Source of the DNA: Segatella paludivivens DSM 17968 = JCM 13650
GTDB taxonomy: Bacteria; Bacteroidota; Bacteroidia; Bacteroidales; Bacteroidaceae
Direction: 5' to 3'
DNA length: 64,000 nt
NCBI RefSeq assembly: GCF_000373185.1
Contig: NZ_KB890628.1
Location: forward strand, 48,236 to 112,235
Shown piece by piece: positions 52,982 to 61,314 of this stretch. How positions within the stretch are numbered: the first letter of the stretch is position 1; each line of letters starts with the position of its first letter. The notes below the pieces were generated by a model. The model was given only the letters and a program-made list of their open reading frames with translations. It was not told the origin of the DNA and made no database searches. The position numbers and the translations under genes are program-made.

Positions 52982-53749
52982 ATGAGCAAAGGAAAATTAC
53001 AGAAATTCGCCGATATGGAAAGCTATTCAAATGTTTTCCAATATCCTTTTTCGGTGATAGAACAAGTTCCATTCGAAATGAAAGGACATTGGAGAGAACT
53101 ATATTTTCATAATGACAACCCTATCGTATTAGAACTTGGATGTGGAAAAGGTGAATATACAGTGGAACTGGCTAAACTCTACCCTGAAACCAATTTCATT
53201 GGAGTTGACATAAAAGGTTCACGAATGTGGACTGGAGCAACTCAAGCTATAAACGAAGGATTGACAAACGTAGCATTCTTAAGAACTAACATCGAAATTA
53301 TAGAACGGTTTTTCGAAAAAGACGAAGTACAGGAAATATGGCTCACTTTTAGTGATCCTCAGATGAAAAACGCACATAAGCGACTCACTAGTACTTTCTT
53401 CATGGCCAGATATCGCCATTTCCTTGTTGATAAAGGTATTATTCATTTAAAAACAGACTCTAATTTCTTGTTTACTTATACAAAGTATATGGTTGATGCA
53501 AATAAGCTACCTGTGCTATTATGTACTGAGGATTTGTATCATGATGAGCAGGATTCAGAAACCAGTAAGATACTTTCTATACAGACTTATTATGAAAGCA
53601 TGTGGATAGAAAGAGGTCTGAATATTAAGTATATGAAGTTTAATTTACCTCATGAGAACAAACTTGTTGAGCCTGATGTAGAGATACCTTTGGATGATTA
53701 TAGAAGCTATCATAGGCCAAAGAGAAGTGGCTCAGAAACAGGTAAGTGA
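52982..53749 (+). CDS. trmB: tRNA (guanine-N7-)-methyltransferase
   Basis: 255 residues. The SAM-binding motif I is '[21 protein letters not shown]' split near 49-69, followed by '[18 protein letters not shown]', 'LRTNIEII' and the TrmB signature '[20 protein letters not shown]' (about 118-137, canonical PDPWxKxRHxKRR-like, here diverged). It methylates G46 in the variable loop of tRNA. The acidic/aromatic SDPQ variant is as seen in Bacteroidetes TrmB. It starts 24 bp past the upstream terminator. Confidence 0.93.
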   Translation: MSKGKLQKFADMESYSNVFQYPFSVIEQVPFEMKGHWRELYFHNDNPIVLELGCGKGEYTVELAKLYPETNFIGVDIKGSRMWTGATQAINEGLTNVAFLRTNIEIIERFFEKDEVQEIWLTFSDPQMKNAHKRLTSTFFMARYRHFLVDKGIIHLKTDSNFLFTYTKYMVDANKLPVLLCTEDLYHDEQDSETSKILSIQTYYESMWIERGLNIKYMKFNLPHENKLVEPDVEIPLDDYRSYHRPKRSGSETGK

Positions 53750-53763
53750 AAAAATGCAAAAAG

Positions 53764-53795
53764 TTTGTTGATTTAAAAATTTAAACGTACATTTG
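53764..53795 (+). promoter_or_regulatory. Promoter of an orphan transcription unit
   Basis: TTTG (53764-53767), a 20-nt spacer and TACATTTG (53788-53795) match the Bacteroidetes consensus exactly. No annotated gene follows within reach before the terminator at 53989-54026. Confidence 0.65.
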
Positions 53796-53802
53796 CAAAT
53801 AT

Positions 53803-54026
53803 GTATAGCAACTGTATTTTTTAATAGTATATTCAGTACATTTATACATATTTAATTAATATGATGTTATGGATTTATTTCCATTTAGATATATGCTCAT
53901 CATTTATTGATGAGATAATTTTAATTAGTCGTGTGTGCTTATGCTCGTGAGGGTGTCAGTATACAAAATTTTAAAGTTGAGTTAACTTAATAGTGCATAG
54001 TCGTGAGACAATGCACTATTTTTTTT
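53803..54026 (+). ncRNA. Candidate small RNA (or tiny-ORF transcript) upstream of mrp
   Basis: About 220 nt lie between a full promoter (53764-53795) and a strong terminator (53989-54026). mrp has its own -7 box after the terminator (54059-54066), so this is a separate unit. The interior has a 7-bp hairpin CTCATCA/TGATGAG (53896-53914). A 29-codon frame (53861-53950, ATG-ATG-TTA start, TGA stop) is the only notable ORF, and its product (rich in Ile, Ser and Cys) is not recognisable. I do not recognise it as 6S, SRP RNA, tmRNA or RNase P. The exact start is a guess from the -7 box. Confidence 0.5.
53989..54026 (+). terminator. Intrinsic terminator of the orphan unit
   Basis: AATAGTGCAT (53989-53998) pairs perfectly with ATGCACTATT (54011-54020) around a 12-nt loop and runs into eight T residues (54019-54026). 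Confidence 0.88.
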
Positions 54027-54058
54027 GGCTCTCATTGTGTTTAATCAAAAAATATAAT

Positions 54059-54066
54059 TACTTTTG
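54059..54066 (+). promoter_or_regulatory. -7 element of mrp
   Basis: TACTTTTG, with an ATTG at 54034-54037 as a fair -33 (21-nt spacer). The mrp ATG is at 54090. Confidence 0.55.
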
Positions 54067-54089
54067 CATTATTAATAAATTATTAGATT

Positions 54090-55193
54090 ATGACATTATA
54101 CCCAAAATTAATTACAGATGCCTTAGCGACTGTTGTCTATCCAGGTACGAAGAAAAACCTTGTGGAGAGTGATATGGTTGCTATGGATAATGTGCATATT
54201 GATGGAATGAAGGTTACCGTCACACTAATTTTCCCTCGTGACACAGACCCATTTCTCAAATCAACTTTAAAGGCTGCTGAGGCTGCTATTCATTATCATG
54301 TGGATAAGAATGTTGAAGTTACTATCGAAACGGAATTTAAATCAGCTCCACGTCCTGAGGTTGGTAAACTTCTGCCGCAGGTAAAGAATGTTATTGCTGT
54401 AAGTTCTGGTAAAGGTGGAGTAGGTAAGAGTACAGTCTCTGCTAATCTTGCCATAGCATTAGCTCGCTTAGGATATAAGGTTGGACTTCTTGATACTGAT
54501 ATATTCGGTCCTTCAATGCCAAAAATGTTCGGAGTTGAGGATGCTCGCCCTTCTGGTGTAAATAAGGATGGTAGACAACTAATAGAGCCAATAGAAAAAT
54601 ATGGTGTAAAACTATTAAGTATTGGCTTTTTCGTAAATCCTGATACTGCGACTTTATGGCGTGGAGGTATGGCAACATCTGCTCTTAAGCAACTTATTGC
54701 CGATGCTGATTGGGGCGATTTAGATTATTTCATACTTGACACACCTCCTGGTACAAGTGATATACATCTTACATTGCTACAAACTCTTTCTATTACTGGT
54801 GCTGTTATCGTTAGTACTCCTCAGAAAGTGGCTCTTGCTGATGCACGTAAAGGTATTGATATGTATCGCAATGATAAGGTTAATGTTCCAATCCTTGGAC
54901 TTGTTGAGAATATGGCTTATTTCACTCCTGCTGAGTTGCCAGACAATAAGTATTATATCTTTGGAAAAGACGGAGCGAAGAACTTAGCTAATGAATTAGG
55001 TGTAGCTTTGTTGGCTCAGATTCCTATTGTTCAGAGTATTTGTGAGAGTGGTGATGCCGGTGAACCTGCAGCAACTAAAGTTGATACAATTACAGGTCAG
55101 GCTTTCTTGAGTTTGGCACAATCTGTTATTACAGTTGTCAATCGTAGAAACAAGGAACAGGCTCCTACTGAAATAGTAAAGATGAAAGACTGA
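54090..55193 (+). CDS. mrp: Mrp/NBP35-family P-loop ATPase (iron-sulfur cluster carrier type)
   Basis: 367 residues. An N-terminal MIP18-like domain (about 1-90, degenerate) is followed by the deviant Walker A GKGGVGKST (about 107-115), 'GLLDTDIFGPSMPKMFG', 'DYFILDTPPGTSDIHLTLLQ' and 'VVSTPQKVALADARKGIDMY'. ApbC/Mrp proteins carry [4Fe-4S] clusters between subunits on a C-x2-C motif near the 'VENMAYFT' block. Here that motif is absent: the block reads VENMAYFTPAELPDNKYYIF with no cysteine. The gene is monocistronic, with its own promoter, and convergent with the efflux operon across a shared terminator. Confidence 0.92.
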   Translation: MTLYPKLITDALATVVYPGTKKNLVESDMVAMDNVHIDGMKVTVTLIFPRDTDPFLKSTLKAAEAAIHYHVDKNVEVTIETEFKSAPRPEVGKLLPQVKNVIAVSSGKGGVGKSTVSANLAIALARLGYKVGLLDTDIFGPSMPKMFGVEDARPSGVNKDGRQLIEPIEKYGVKLLSIGFFVNPDTATLWRGGMATSALKQLIADADWGDLDYFILDTPPGTSDIHLTLLQTLSITGAVIVSTPQKVALADARKGIDMYRNDKVNVPILGLVENMAYFTPAELPDNKYYIFGKDGAKNLANELGVALLAQIPIVQSICESGDAGEPAATKVDTITGQAFLSLAQSVITVVNRRNKEQAPTEIVKMKD

Positions 55194-55214
55194 TTCGTTA
55201 TTTATTAAATAAAT

Positions 55215-55250
55215 AAATAGGTGGAGAATTAATAAATTCTCCACCTATTT
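55215..55250. terminator. Bidirectional terminator between mrp and the efflux operon
   Basis: Positions 55215-55230 and 55235-55250 form a perfect 16-bp stem (core AGGTGGAGAATT) with a 4-nt loop, followed by T- or A-rich DNA on both strands. Confidence 0.9.
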
Positions 55251-55261
55251 TTATAATATGT

Positions 55262-56536
55262 TTATTCTTCTGTCTTTTTGTTTTTATTCTTTGCTTCAAT
55301 CGCTTTTTTCTTTAGATTCTCAATCTTATCATAAGCATGTTTTCGCGTATTATTAATCTGGAATCTATATACAGCGCATGTAAGGAATAAGTATACTACT
55401 GTTTGTATCCACAAAGCAGTTACTTCTGGCTGTATATCGGATAAAGTTCCACCCATACTGCTTATTCTTAGGAATCCTCTAATTCCGAATGTTGATGGGA
55501 AAATATAGGCTATTGCTTGCCATACCCCCGGCATATCAGCTAGTGGCCATGAAATACCTGATATGAATAATAGTGGTACTGATGTGAATATGACCAGTAG
55601 CATTACGTTCTCTCTATATCTTACAAGACATGACAATGCCATTCCAAAAAATATAACAGATGATATGAATGGGACCATAAGCCCTAATAGATCTATTCCA
55701 GATGCAAGCATTGTATAATTGAAAAATCGTGGAACGCACATTGTTATATATGCCGCCATTACACTATAAATCATAAAATAGCACATAGATTTACCAAGTA
55801 CTATTCTGAATATTCCGATATAGTGTCGGCTTATAGGTACAAGATCTTTATATCTGTTACTTTCGCGTGCTGTTCCTGCACCAAGACCAATTCCCAACAT
55901 TAATGTTTGTTGTAGAATAAGTATGAGTACTCCCGGTATTATAGCATTTCCATATCCTCCAGTAGAATTAAATATAGGAACTTCAGCAAAGTCAAGTGGC
56001 TTTGTGGTTATTTCATCGTCTCTATTGGTGTAGTCTTTGGATTGAGCTATTTGAATATTACTGTTGATTTTGCCCGCAACAGCCTGTATCGTTTGATAGA
56101 TAGCTTTATATGTAAGCATGAGACTCATGTCGCAATATAAACTCAGATGAGCTTGTTCTGAACGAAACAGTTTCGTAGAAAAATCTTTAGGGAAATACAA
56201 TATTCCATGTACTTTCTGCTTACCTATTAGATCTTTTGCCTCATCTATACTGTTACAGTAATATGCAACCTTTGTGTCAGGACTAGCGTCTACTTCGCGT
56301 GTAAATTCACGACTTGTCTGGCTGTGTGATTGGTCTACTATGGCTACAGGTACCTCTCTTACTACTTCATTATTGTATATCCATGAGTAGAGTAGAGGGT
56401 ATCCTAGTGGTACAAGTATAAAGAAAATGAGCACACCTTCATCAGTAACGGTAGAGCGCATTTCTTTAGCCCAGATATAACACATATCTCTGAGACCATT
56501 TAGTATCTTATTTAATAATCCTTCGTTCTTCTCCAT
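55262..56536 (-). CDS. ABC-2 type transport permease (second of pair)
   Basis: 424 residues. A first membrane helix (about 30-52) is followed by a large periplasmic domain (about 55-200, 'VAIVDQSHSQTSREFTREVDASPDTKV') and five helices in the C-terminal half ('GYGNAIIPGVLILILQQTLMLGIGL'; 'LVPISRHYIGIFRIVLGKSMCYF'), as in YhhJ/YbhR-like ABC-2 permeases. The tail is Lys-rich. It would pair with the upstream permease. Neither carries an ATP-binding cassette, and no ATPase gene is in the operon. It overlaps the previous gene by one base and is the last gene of the operon. Confidence 0.87.
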   Translation of the reverse strand: MEKNEGLLNKILNGLRDMCYIWAKEMRSTVTDEGVLIFFILVPLGYPLLYSWIYNNEVVREVPVAIVDQSHSQTSREFTREVDASPDTKVAYYCNSIDEAKDLIGKQKVHGILYFPKDFSTKLFRSEQAHLSLYCDMSLMLTYKAIYQTIQAVAGKINSNIQIAQSKDYTNRDDEITTKPLDFAEVPIFNSTGGYGNAIIPGVLILILQQTLMLGIGLGAGTARESNRYKDLVPISRHYIGIFRIVLGKSMCYFMIYSVMAAYITMCVPRFFNYTMLASGIDLLGLMVPFISSVIFFGMALSCLVRYRENVMLLVIFTSVPLLFISGISWPLADMPGVWQAIAYIFPSTFGIRGFLRISSMGGTLSDIQPEVTALWIQTVVYLFLTCAVYRFQINNTRKHAYDKIENLKKKAIEAKNKNKKTEE

Positions 56537-57705
56537 TATGGTATATATACATAAAGTAGCATAGCCCTCTTAATGTTTCCCATCACGAATATCGGCAGTA
56601 ATGCGAATAGTATAAGGGCTGATATACTGAACCATGCGTCCATCAGTGGGTAACCGTTAAAAATATTGATTTGATATATCATGTAATAGTGGCGCAGCGG
56701 AAACAGATTTGTCAGTTCCTGTATGATAGGATTCATTGAAAAAGCCGGATATGTTGCTCCACTTGTAGAAAAACTTACCACAGCCCATAGTGAGCAGATA
56801 CTCATTGACATTCTTAGTGATGGCATAAGCCCAAATGCAAAAACTCCGAATCCTTGTGCTGATACAACTGCAAGAAAACCAAGTAGTAGCATTGTAAATA
56901 CACCGCCTGGGTGTGGAAATCCTAATATGTAATAAATATAAATTTCAAAAAGATAGAATATTGTAAGAAATATCATGAATTGTGGGAGTAGCTTGCCGGT
57001 AATAGCTATCCATGGATTGTTACCCGCCATTGCAAACCATTCCTTTGAATGTTTGAATTTTAGTTCTGTACCTATAGAATAAGGTGTAAGCAGAAATATA
57101 AACAGCATTAATATTCCTGGAACCATTACAGTACTAAGATAAACATTGTAATTTGACCAAGGATTCCCAATCATGTGCAAATCTATTGCTATAGGTTGCA
57201 GATACGTCTTAATTTCATCATCGGTCTTTCCCAATGCGCTCAGTTTTGTTTTGCCAACAGACGCTGAACCTAGCGATGATATAGTCTTCAAATCACGAAA
57301 TAACATAGATCCCGCAACCAATGTCACATTGCTATAATAGAAAGATATCTTAGGTCGACTTGATGTCATCAGTCCATCAGTAGTTCCTCTTGGTATATAT
57401 AGAAAAGCATATATTTTGTTTTCCTGTATTGCTTGCCTTGCCTCATTTACATTATCATATTTGGCAACTACTTTAGTTGTCTGAAAGGCATCTAAGTGTC
57501 TTATCATTGAACGTGTAGTGGCTGTGTTATCAAGGTCAACAACTCCTACTGGCATATCTGTAGGTAGACCTTTGTTCATGAGTGACGTAAAAAAGAAAAC
57601 AACAAATAACGGGAAGATAACCATGCAAAATCCATATATAGGATTCTTCATGAGTATTCCGCATTCGCGAATAGCGATACTATATATTTGCTTTAAAACG
57701 CGCAT
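56536..57705 (-). CDS. ABC-2 type transport permease (first of pair)
   Basis: 389 residues. The topology matches its neighbour: an N-terminal helix (about 22-44), a periplasmic domain ('VGVVDLDNTATTRSMIRHLDAFQTTKVV', about 53-80) and five to six C-terminal helices ('TVMVPGILMLFIFLLTPYSIGTELKFKHSKEWF' features near 195-225). It sits directly after the HlyD gene (no gap) and overlaps the second permease by one base. With HlyD and TolC it makes a tripartite exporter across both membranes; the substrate is unknown. Confidence 0.87.
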   Translation of the reverse strand: MRVLKQIYSIAIRECGILMKNPIYGFCMVIFPLFVVFFFTSLMNKGLPTDMPVGVVDLDNTATTRSMIRHLDAFQTTKVVAKYDNVNEARQAIQENKIYAFLYIPRGTTDGLMTSSRPKISFYYSNVTLVAGSMLFRDLKTISSLGSASVGKTKLSALGKTDDEIKTYLQPIAIDLHMIGNPWSNYNVYLSTVMVPGILMLFIFLLTPYSIGTELKFKHSKEWFAMAGNNPWIAITGKLLPQFMIFLTIFYLFEIYIYYILGFPHPGGVFTMLLLGFLAVVSAQGFGVFAFGLMPSLRMSMSICSLWAVVSFSTSGATYPAFSMNPIIQELTNLFPLRHYYMIYQINIFNGYPLMDAWFSISALILFALLPIFVMGNIKRAMLLYVYIP

Positions 57706-58689
57706 TTATTTTTTTATCAAACTCATTCCTGGGCGTAGTCCGTCTAATTTATCAATTGGGCGTGCCTTAACTTCGAAAGTCTTCAGGTCGTATTGACCAG
57801 TTGTCTTGGTAGCCTTCCAAACGGCATAGCTGCCTTGATCCTTAATATAATATACTTTCATTCTGATGTCCTTGTTAAAGGCAGGTACGAATGCTGTAAA
57901 TGTATCACCTATCTTCATGCCTTTCAATTGGTCCTCGCGTATGTTGAAGGTTCCCCATTTATCGCTCATAATAGAAATACTCATGATAGGAGAACCCATA
58001 CCTACAAGTTCTCCAACTTTTGGATATACATCGCTAACTTCACCTTCAACCTGTGCAATTTGTACAGTTTCTTTCAATAGTGAACTTACTACGTCTACAG
58101 TACTCTGTGCAGCTTTGGCATTATTTGCTACGATACGTTTTTCTTGTTCACGTGCGCCATTGCGAGACAGATCATATTGACTTTGGGCAGCCTTAACCTG
58201 AGCTTCTGTTGCTTTATAGGCAGCAAAAGCCTCGTCACGTTTCTGACCACTCATAACTCCCTCATCATATAGATGTTGCATACGGGTATATGATTTCTTT
58301 GCAATGTCCTCTGCAGCTTTTGCCTGCTGTACCATTTCGTAGGCTCCTTGTATCTGTTCCTTGCGTGCGCCTGCATCAGTAAGGTCTTGCAATGCTTTAG
58401 CTGCATTTCCTGTGGCCTGTGCAACCTTCTTTTGGGCATCAATTTCTGGAATTTCAAGTATAGCAAGTGTGTCGCCTACATGTACATAGTCTCCCTCTTT
58501 TACTCTTAATTCCACAATTCGCCCAGGAAGTTTGCATGAAACTCTGTATTCAGAAACTTCAACTTCTCCCTGAATGGTTTCATCTTGCTTCCCAAGAGTA
58601 AAGAAACCGATTAATCCTACAACCACGACTACAAGAGTAAATCCCAATACTGCAAGTAGAATGTTGTTATGCTGTGATTTTGCTGACAT
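57706..58689 (-). CDS. HlyD/EmrA-family periplasmic adaptor (membrane fusion protein)
   Basis: 327 residues. An N-terminal membrane anchor (about 9-30) is followed by a biotinyl-lipoyl-like half ('EVSEYRVSCKLPGRIVELRVKEGDYVHVGDTLAILE', about 42-77), an alpha-helical hairpin (about 80-200, Ala/Gln/Lys-rich), the second lipoyl half ('GEVSDVYPKVGELVGMGSPIMSI') and a beta-barrel domain. It links the inner-membrane permeases to the TolC-type channel. It lies 28 bp after the TolC gene and directly abuts the first permease gene. Confidence 0.9.
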   Translation of the reverse strand: MSAKSQHNNILLAVLGFTLVVVVVGLIGFFTLGKQDETIQGEVEVSEYRVSCKLPGRIVELRVKEGDYVHVGDTLAILEIPEIDAQKKVAQATGNAAKALQDLTDAGARKEQIQGAYEMVQQAKAAEDIAKKSYTRMQHLYDEGVMSGQKRDEAFAAYKATEAQVKAAQSQYDLSRNGAREQEKRIVANNAKAAQSTVDVVSSLLKETVQIAQVEGEVSDVYPKVGELVGMGSPIMSISIMSDKWGTFNIREDQLKGMKIGDTFTAFVPAFNKDIRMKVYYIKDQGSYAVWKATKTTGQYDLKTFEVKARPIDKLDGLRPGMSLIKK

Positions 58690-58717
58690 GATTATTATAT
58701 TTCTATTTTCAACAATT

Positions 58718-60217
58718 TTAATATCTTAATACTCCAAGAGCCTTTTGGAGGTTTACAAGGGATAATTTCACTTCAACTTCAGCGTCTATTTTCTGACTTT
58801 GAGCCTGTTGCCATGCAGTCTGTGCTGTCATTACGTCTGTAGTTTCCATTATACCTTCTTTGAATCCAAGGTTTGCACAACGTAGGTTTTCCTCGGCACT
58901 TTTTATGTTTTTGCGTGCCATGGTAAGTTTTTTGTGTGCTTCCTTTACTTTAAATTGGCTCTGTGTTATCTGTAAGTCTATTTTTTCTTTAGTATCGCAT
59001 AATTCCATTTGAGCCATGCATGTAGCTACTTTTGCGGCTCTTATTTTATATGAACTTTCAAACCAATTCCATACTGGGACTTGTAAAATTACGCCAACAT
59101 TCCATGTCCCTGCGAACTTTCTTTCAAAACTATTGTATATGTTCGGATTACTAACAAGATATCCACCTGTTAGTAGAATATGTGGTAAATATTCAGCTCT
59201 TACAAGTTTTGTTGCTTGTTGGCTTATTTCTATACTATTTTGCAACATGCGCAACTCTGGACGGTTGCTGCTAGCTGCATCTTTGTCAGCTACGTTGTCT
59301 GTTTGTTGTGACATGTCTATGTTCAGACTGTCACTGCTTTCGTCGGCAAGAGTTATATTATAACTCATTGGTATGCCACAAAGTTGGCAAAGCATCATCT
59401 TTGATAATGTGAGTCCATCTTCAACTTGTGTAACTTGCATTTCTGCTTCGTTTACTTTCACGTTAACCCTCAATCCATCAGCGCGTGTAGCAACACCTTC
59501 CTTTATCATCTTTTGAACATCACTATTCAGCTTTTTCACCAAATTGAGGTAACTGTTTGCAAGCAACTGTTTTTGTTTTAGTGAAATCACTAGCCAATAG
59601 GCTTGGTCAATATCATATAATGTAGACTGAGTTTTATAGTCTGCATCATTTTCAGCAAGACTTTCGTTAATCTTCGCTATATTATTGATTGCAGTTATGG
59701 CACCACCCATATAAATTGGTTGGCGTACCATTATTGCTCCTCCCCAAATATTATGAGTGTCTGTCTCTAATGATTTTACTATTGAATTACCTATCTGGTT
59801 GCCGGCTGTAGCCATTGGAGCTCCTAACTGTCCCATCGCACCGCTTATCTGCTGCGCAACACTTGCTGGAATAACACCTTGTTGTACTAGTCCTGTAACC
59901 ATGCTCGACAAACTACCGCCTGCTAGTGTGGCTGCATTTGTGCCTAAATTATTAAGCTGGTTCTTTTCGTCATTGTTAAGCAGAGATATGGATTCGCTAA
60001 AATATTGATAGCCACCAGCAGCATCAACCTTTGGCAGATACTTTGTTTTAGCAGCTTTTCTTATATTCATTGCCATATCCTGTTTTAGCTTAGAAATATT
60101 TATCTGTTTGTTGTTGTGCAATGCTAATGCACGACAACTGTCAAGGCTCAATGTTCTTTGAGCCTCGGCAGACATAAATGCGCCAAAAAATATGAATAAT
60201 GATATTATCTTCTTCAT
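58718..60217 (-). CDS. TolC-family outer-membrane efflux protein
   Basis: 499 residues. A signal peptide (1-19) precedes two OEP repeats: first 'TLSLDSCRALALHNNKQINI' (about 22-41), second near 250-320, each with long helices and short strands ('YLPKVDAAGGYQY', 'YLPHILLTGGYLV'). A Gly/Ala/Ser/Gln-rich insertion (about 90-155) in the first repeat is unusual in size and may form an external loop. TolC trimers provide the outer-membrane duct for the HlyD-ABC-2 exporter encoded downstream. Confidence 0.9.
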   Translation of the reverse strand: MKKIISLFIFFGAFMSAEAQRTLSLDSCRALALHNNKQINISKLKQDMAMNIRKAAKTKYLPKVDAAGGYQYFSESISLLNNDEKNQLNNLGTNAATLAGGSLSSMVTGLVQQGVIPASVAQQISGAMGQLGAPMATAGNQIGNSIVKSLETDTHNIWGGAIMVRQPIYMGGAITAINNIAKINESLAENDADYKTQSTLYDIDQAYWLVISLKQKQLLANSYLNLVKKLNSDVQKMIKEGVATRADGLRVNVKVNEAEMQVTQVEDGLTLSKMMLCQLCGIPMSYNITLADESSDSLNIDMSQQTDNVADKDAASSNRPELRMLQNSIEISQQATKLVRAEYLPHILLTGGYLVSNPNIYNSFERKFAGTWNVGVILQVPVWNWFESSYKIRAAKVATCMAQMELCDTKEKIDLQITQSQFKVKEAHKKLTMARKNIKSAEENLRCANLGFKEGIMETTDVMTAQTAWQQAQSQKIDAEVEVKLSLVNLQKALGVLRY

Positions 60218-61090
60218 TTATTTAAATGTAAAGCTTCTTGAACCAATCATATTACCGTCAGCAAAGATGCTCACGTTATATGTTCCTTCTACTAAAGCTT
60301 GTGATACATTCCAATACATTGCTACTGGAGTTTCCTGACCACCGTATTCTATAGTTTTCTGCATGGAACTTTCCAAGCTTCTGTTTTCATATTTAAAAGA
60401 ACCTGAACCACCTAGCAGAGTTCCTGTAGGCGATGTTATTCTTACATAAATAGTCTTATTTCCATTGGCTGCTGTCACATTCTTTGCTATGCTGAAACTA
60501 AGTTGGAATGCTGTTGCCTTCTTCAGTTTATTGGTGTTTTTTCCGTTCTTGTTTCTTGCAGACATATTAATACCAATAGCATCCAACTGTGATGCCATTG
60601 CTACTTTCTCAGACAAAGAGGCTCTTTCTGTATTAAGTCCGGCAATTTGTTTAGTTGCTTCTTGGTATTGTCCTTTTATGTGATAGTTCTCGTCTGATAA
60701 GTTTTTGTTCAAACGATTTAGTGAATCTATTTCCAATACGTAGCTACGCAATACTTTCCTTACAGTTCCCAATTCTTTTTTGAGGCGTGTAATCTCTACT
60801 GCGTCGGTACTTTTTACATTCCTTAGTTCTTGAAGCAGTCTTTGTGTACGTTCTTGCTCCGTTGTAAGTTGTGCAACGATAGAATCATTGTTTATCTGAG
60901 TTTTCATTTCGCTATACTGATTAGCGAATTGTTGATACTCGTTTTCCATCTCTTTCTTGTCAAGCTCTGCCAATTCCTGCATAGCTTTGTTCTCTTGTTT
61001 TTGTGATTTTAGATTCACAGACAGGTAAATAACACCGCTGATGAGTAGAACACCTACAATAATAAGGGGAATTAAAATTTTCTTATTCAT
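60218..61090 (-). CDS. Membrane-anchored coiled-coil protein, function unknown
   Basis: 290 residues. An N-terminal transmembrane helix (about 5-25) leads to a long coiled coil (about 28-170, rich in Gln, Glu, Lys and Leu heptads) and a C-terminal beta-sandwich-like domain (about 190-290, 'TAFQLSFSIAKN', 'IYVRITSPTGTLLGGSGSF', 'GTYNVSIFADGNMIGSRSF'). I recognise no named family; similar proteins appear in Bacteroidetes genomes. It is first in the efflux operon and abuts the TolC gene, so a periplasmic scaffold or assembly role is possible but unproven. Confidence 0.7.
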   Translation of the reverse strand: MNKKILIPLIIVGVLLISGVIYLSVNLKSQKQENKAMQELAELDKKEMENEYQQFANQYSEMKTQINNDSIVAQLTTEQERTQRLLQELRNVKSTDAVEITRLKKELGTVRKVLRSYVLEIDSLNRLNKNLSDENYHIKGQYQEATKQIAGLNTERASLSEKVAMASQLDAIGINMSARNKNGKNTNKLKKATAFQLSFSIAKNVTAANGNKTIYVRITSPTGTLLGGSGSFKYENRSLESSMQKTIEYGGQETPVAMYWNVSQALVEGTYNVSIFADGNMIGSRSFTFK

Positions 61091-61124
61091 AATTATATTT
61101 ATTTTCCTTATATTTAAAACAACG

Positions 61125-61155
61125 CAAATTTACCGTTTTTATCTTAAATGGCAAA
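61125..61155 (-). promoter_or_regulatory. Promoter of the efflux operon
   Basis: On the minus strand TTTG (61152-61155), a 19-nt spacer and TAAATTTG (61125-61132) match the consensus. The first ATG is at 61090. Confidence 0.68.
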
Positions 61156-61314
61156 GACTTTTTAAACATCAAACACCTATAAACTTAATTTTTAGCATTT
61201 TTACGGAAAAAATGAACAATATTAAAATTATTTTCACAGTTATGTGTTATAGCAATATAATCAGATTATCCGGTGTTTGTTTTATACAGTATTATTAAGT
61301 TGGTTAAACTTTGT

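Noticed and set aside
53803..54026. The orphan unit as tmRNA, SRP RNA, 6S RNA or RNase P RNA
   Set aside because: Length and visible motifs fit none of these; in particular no SRP GGTGG-type loop, tmRNA tag frame or RNase P conserved core is seen.
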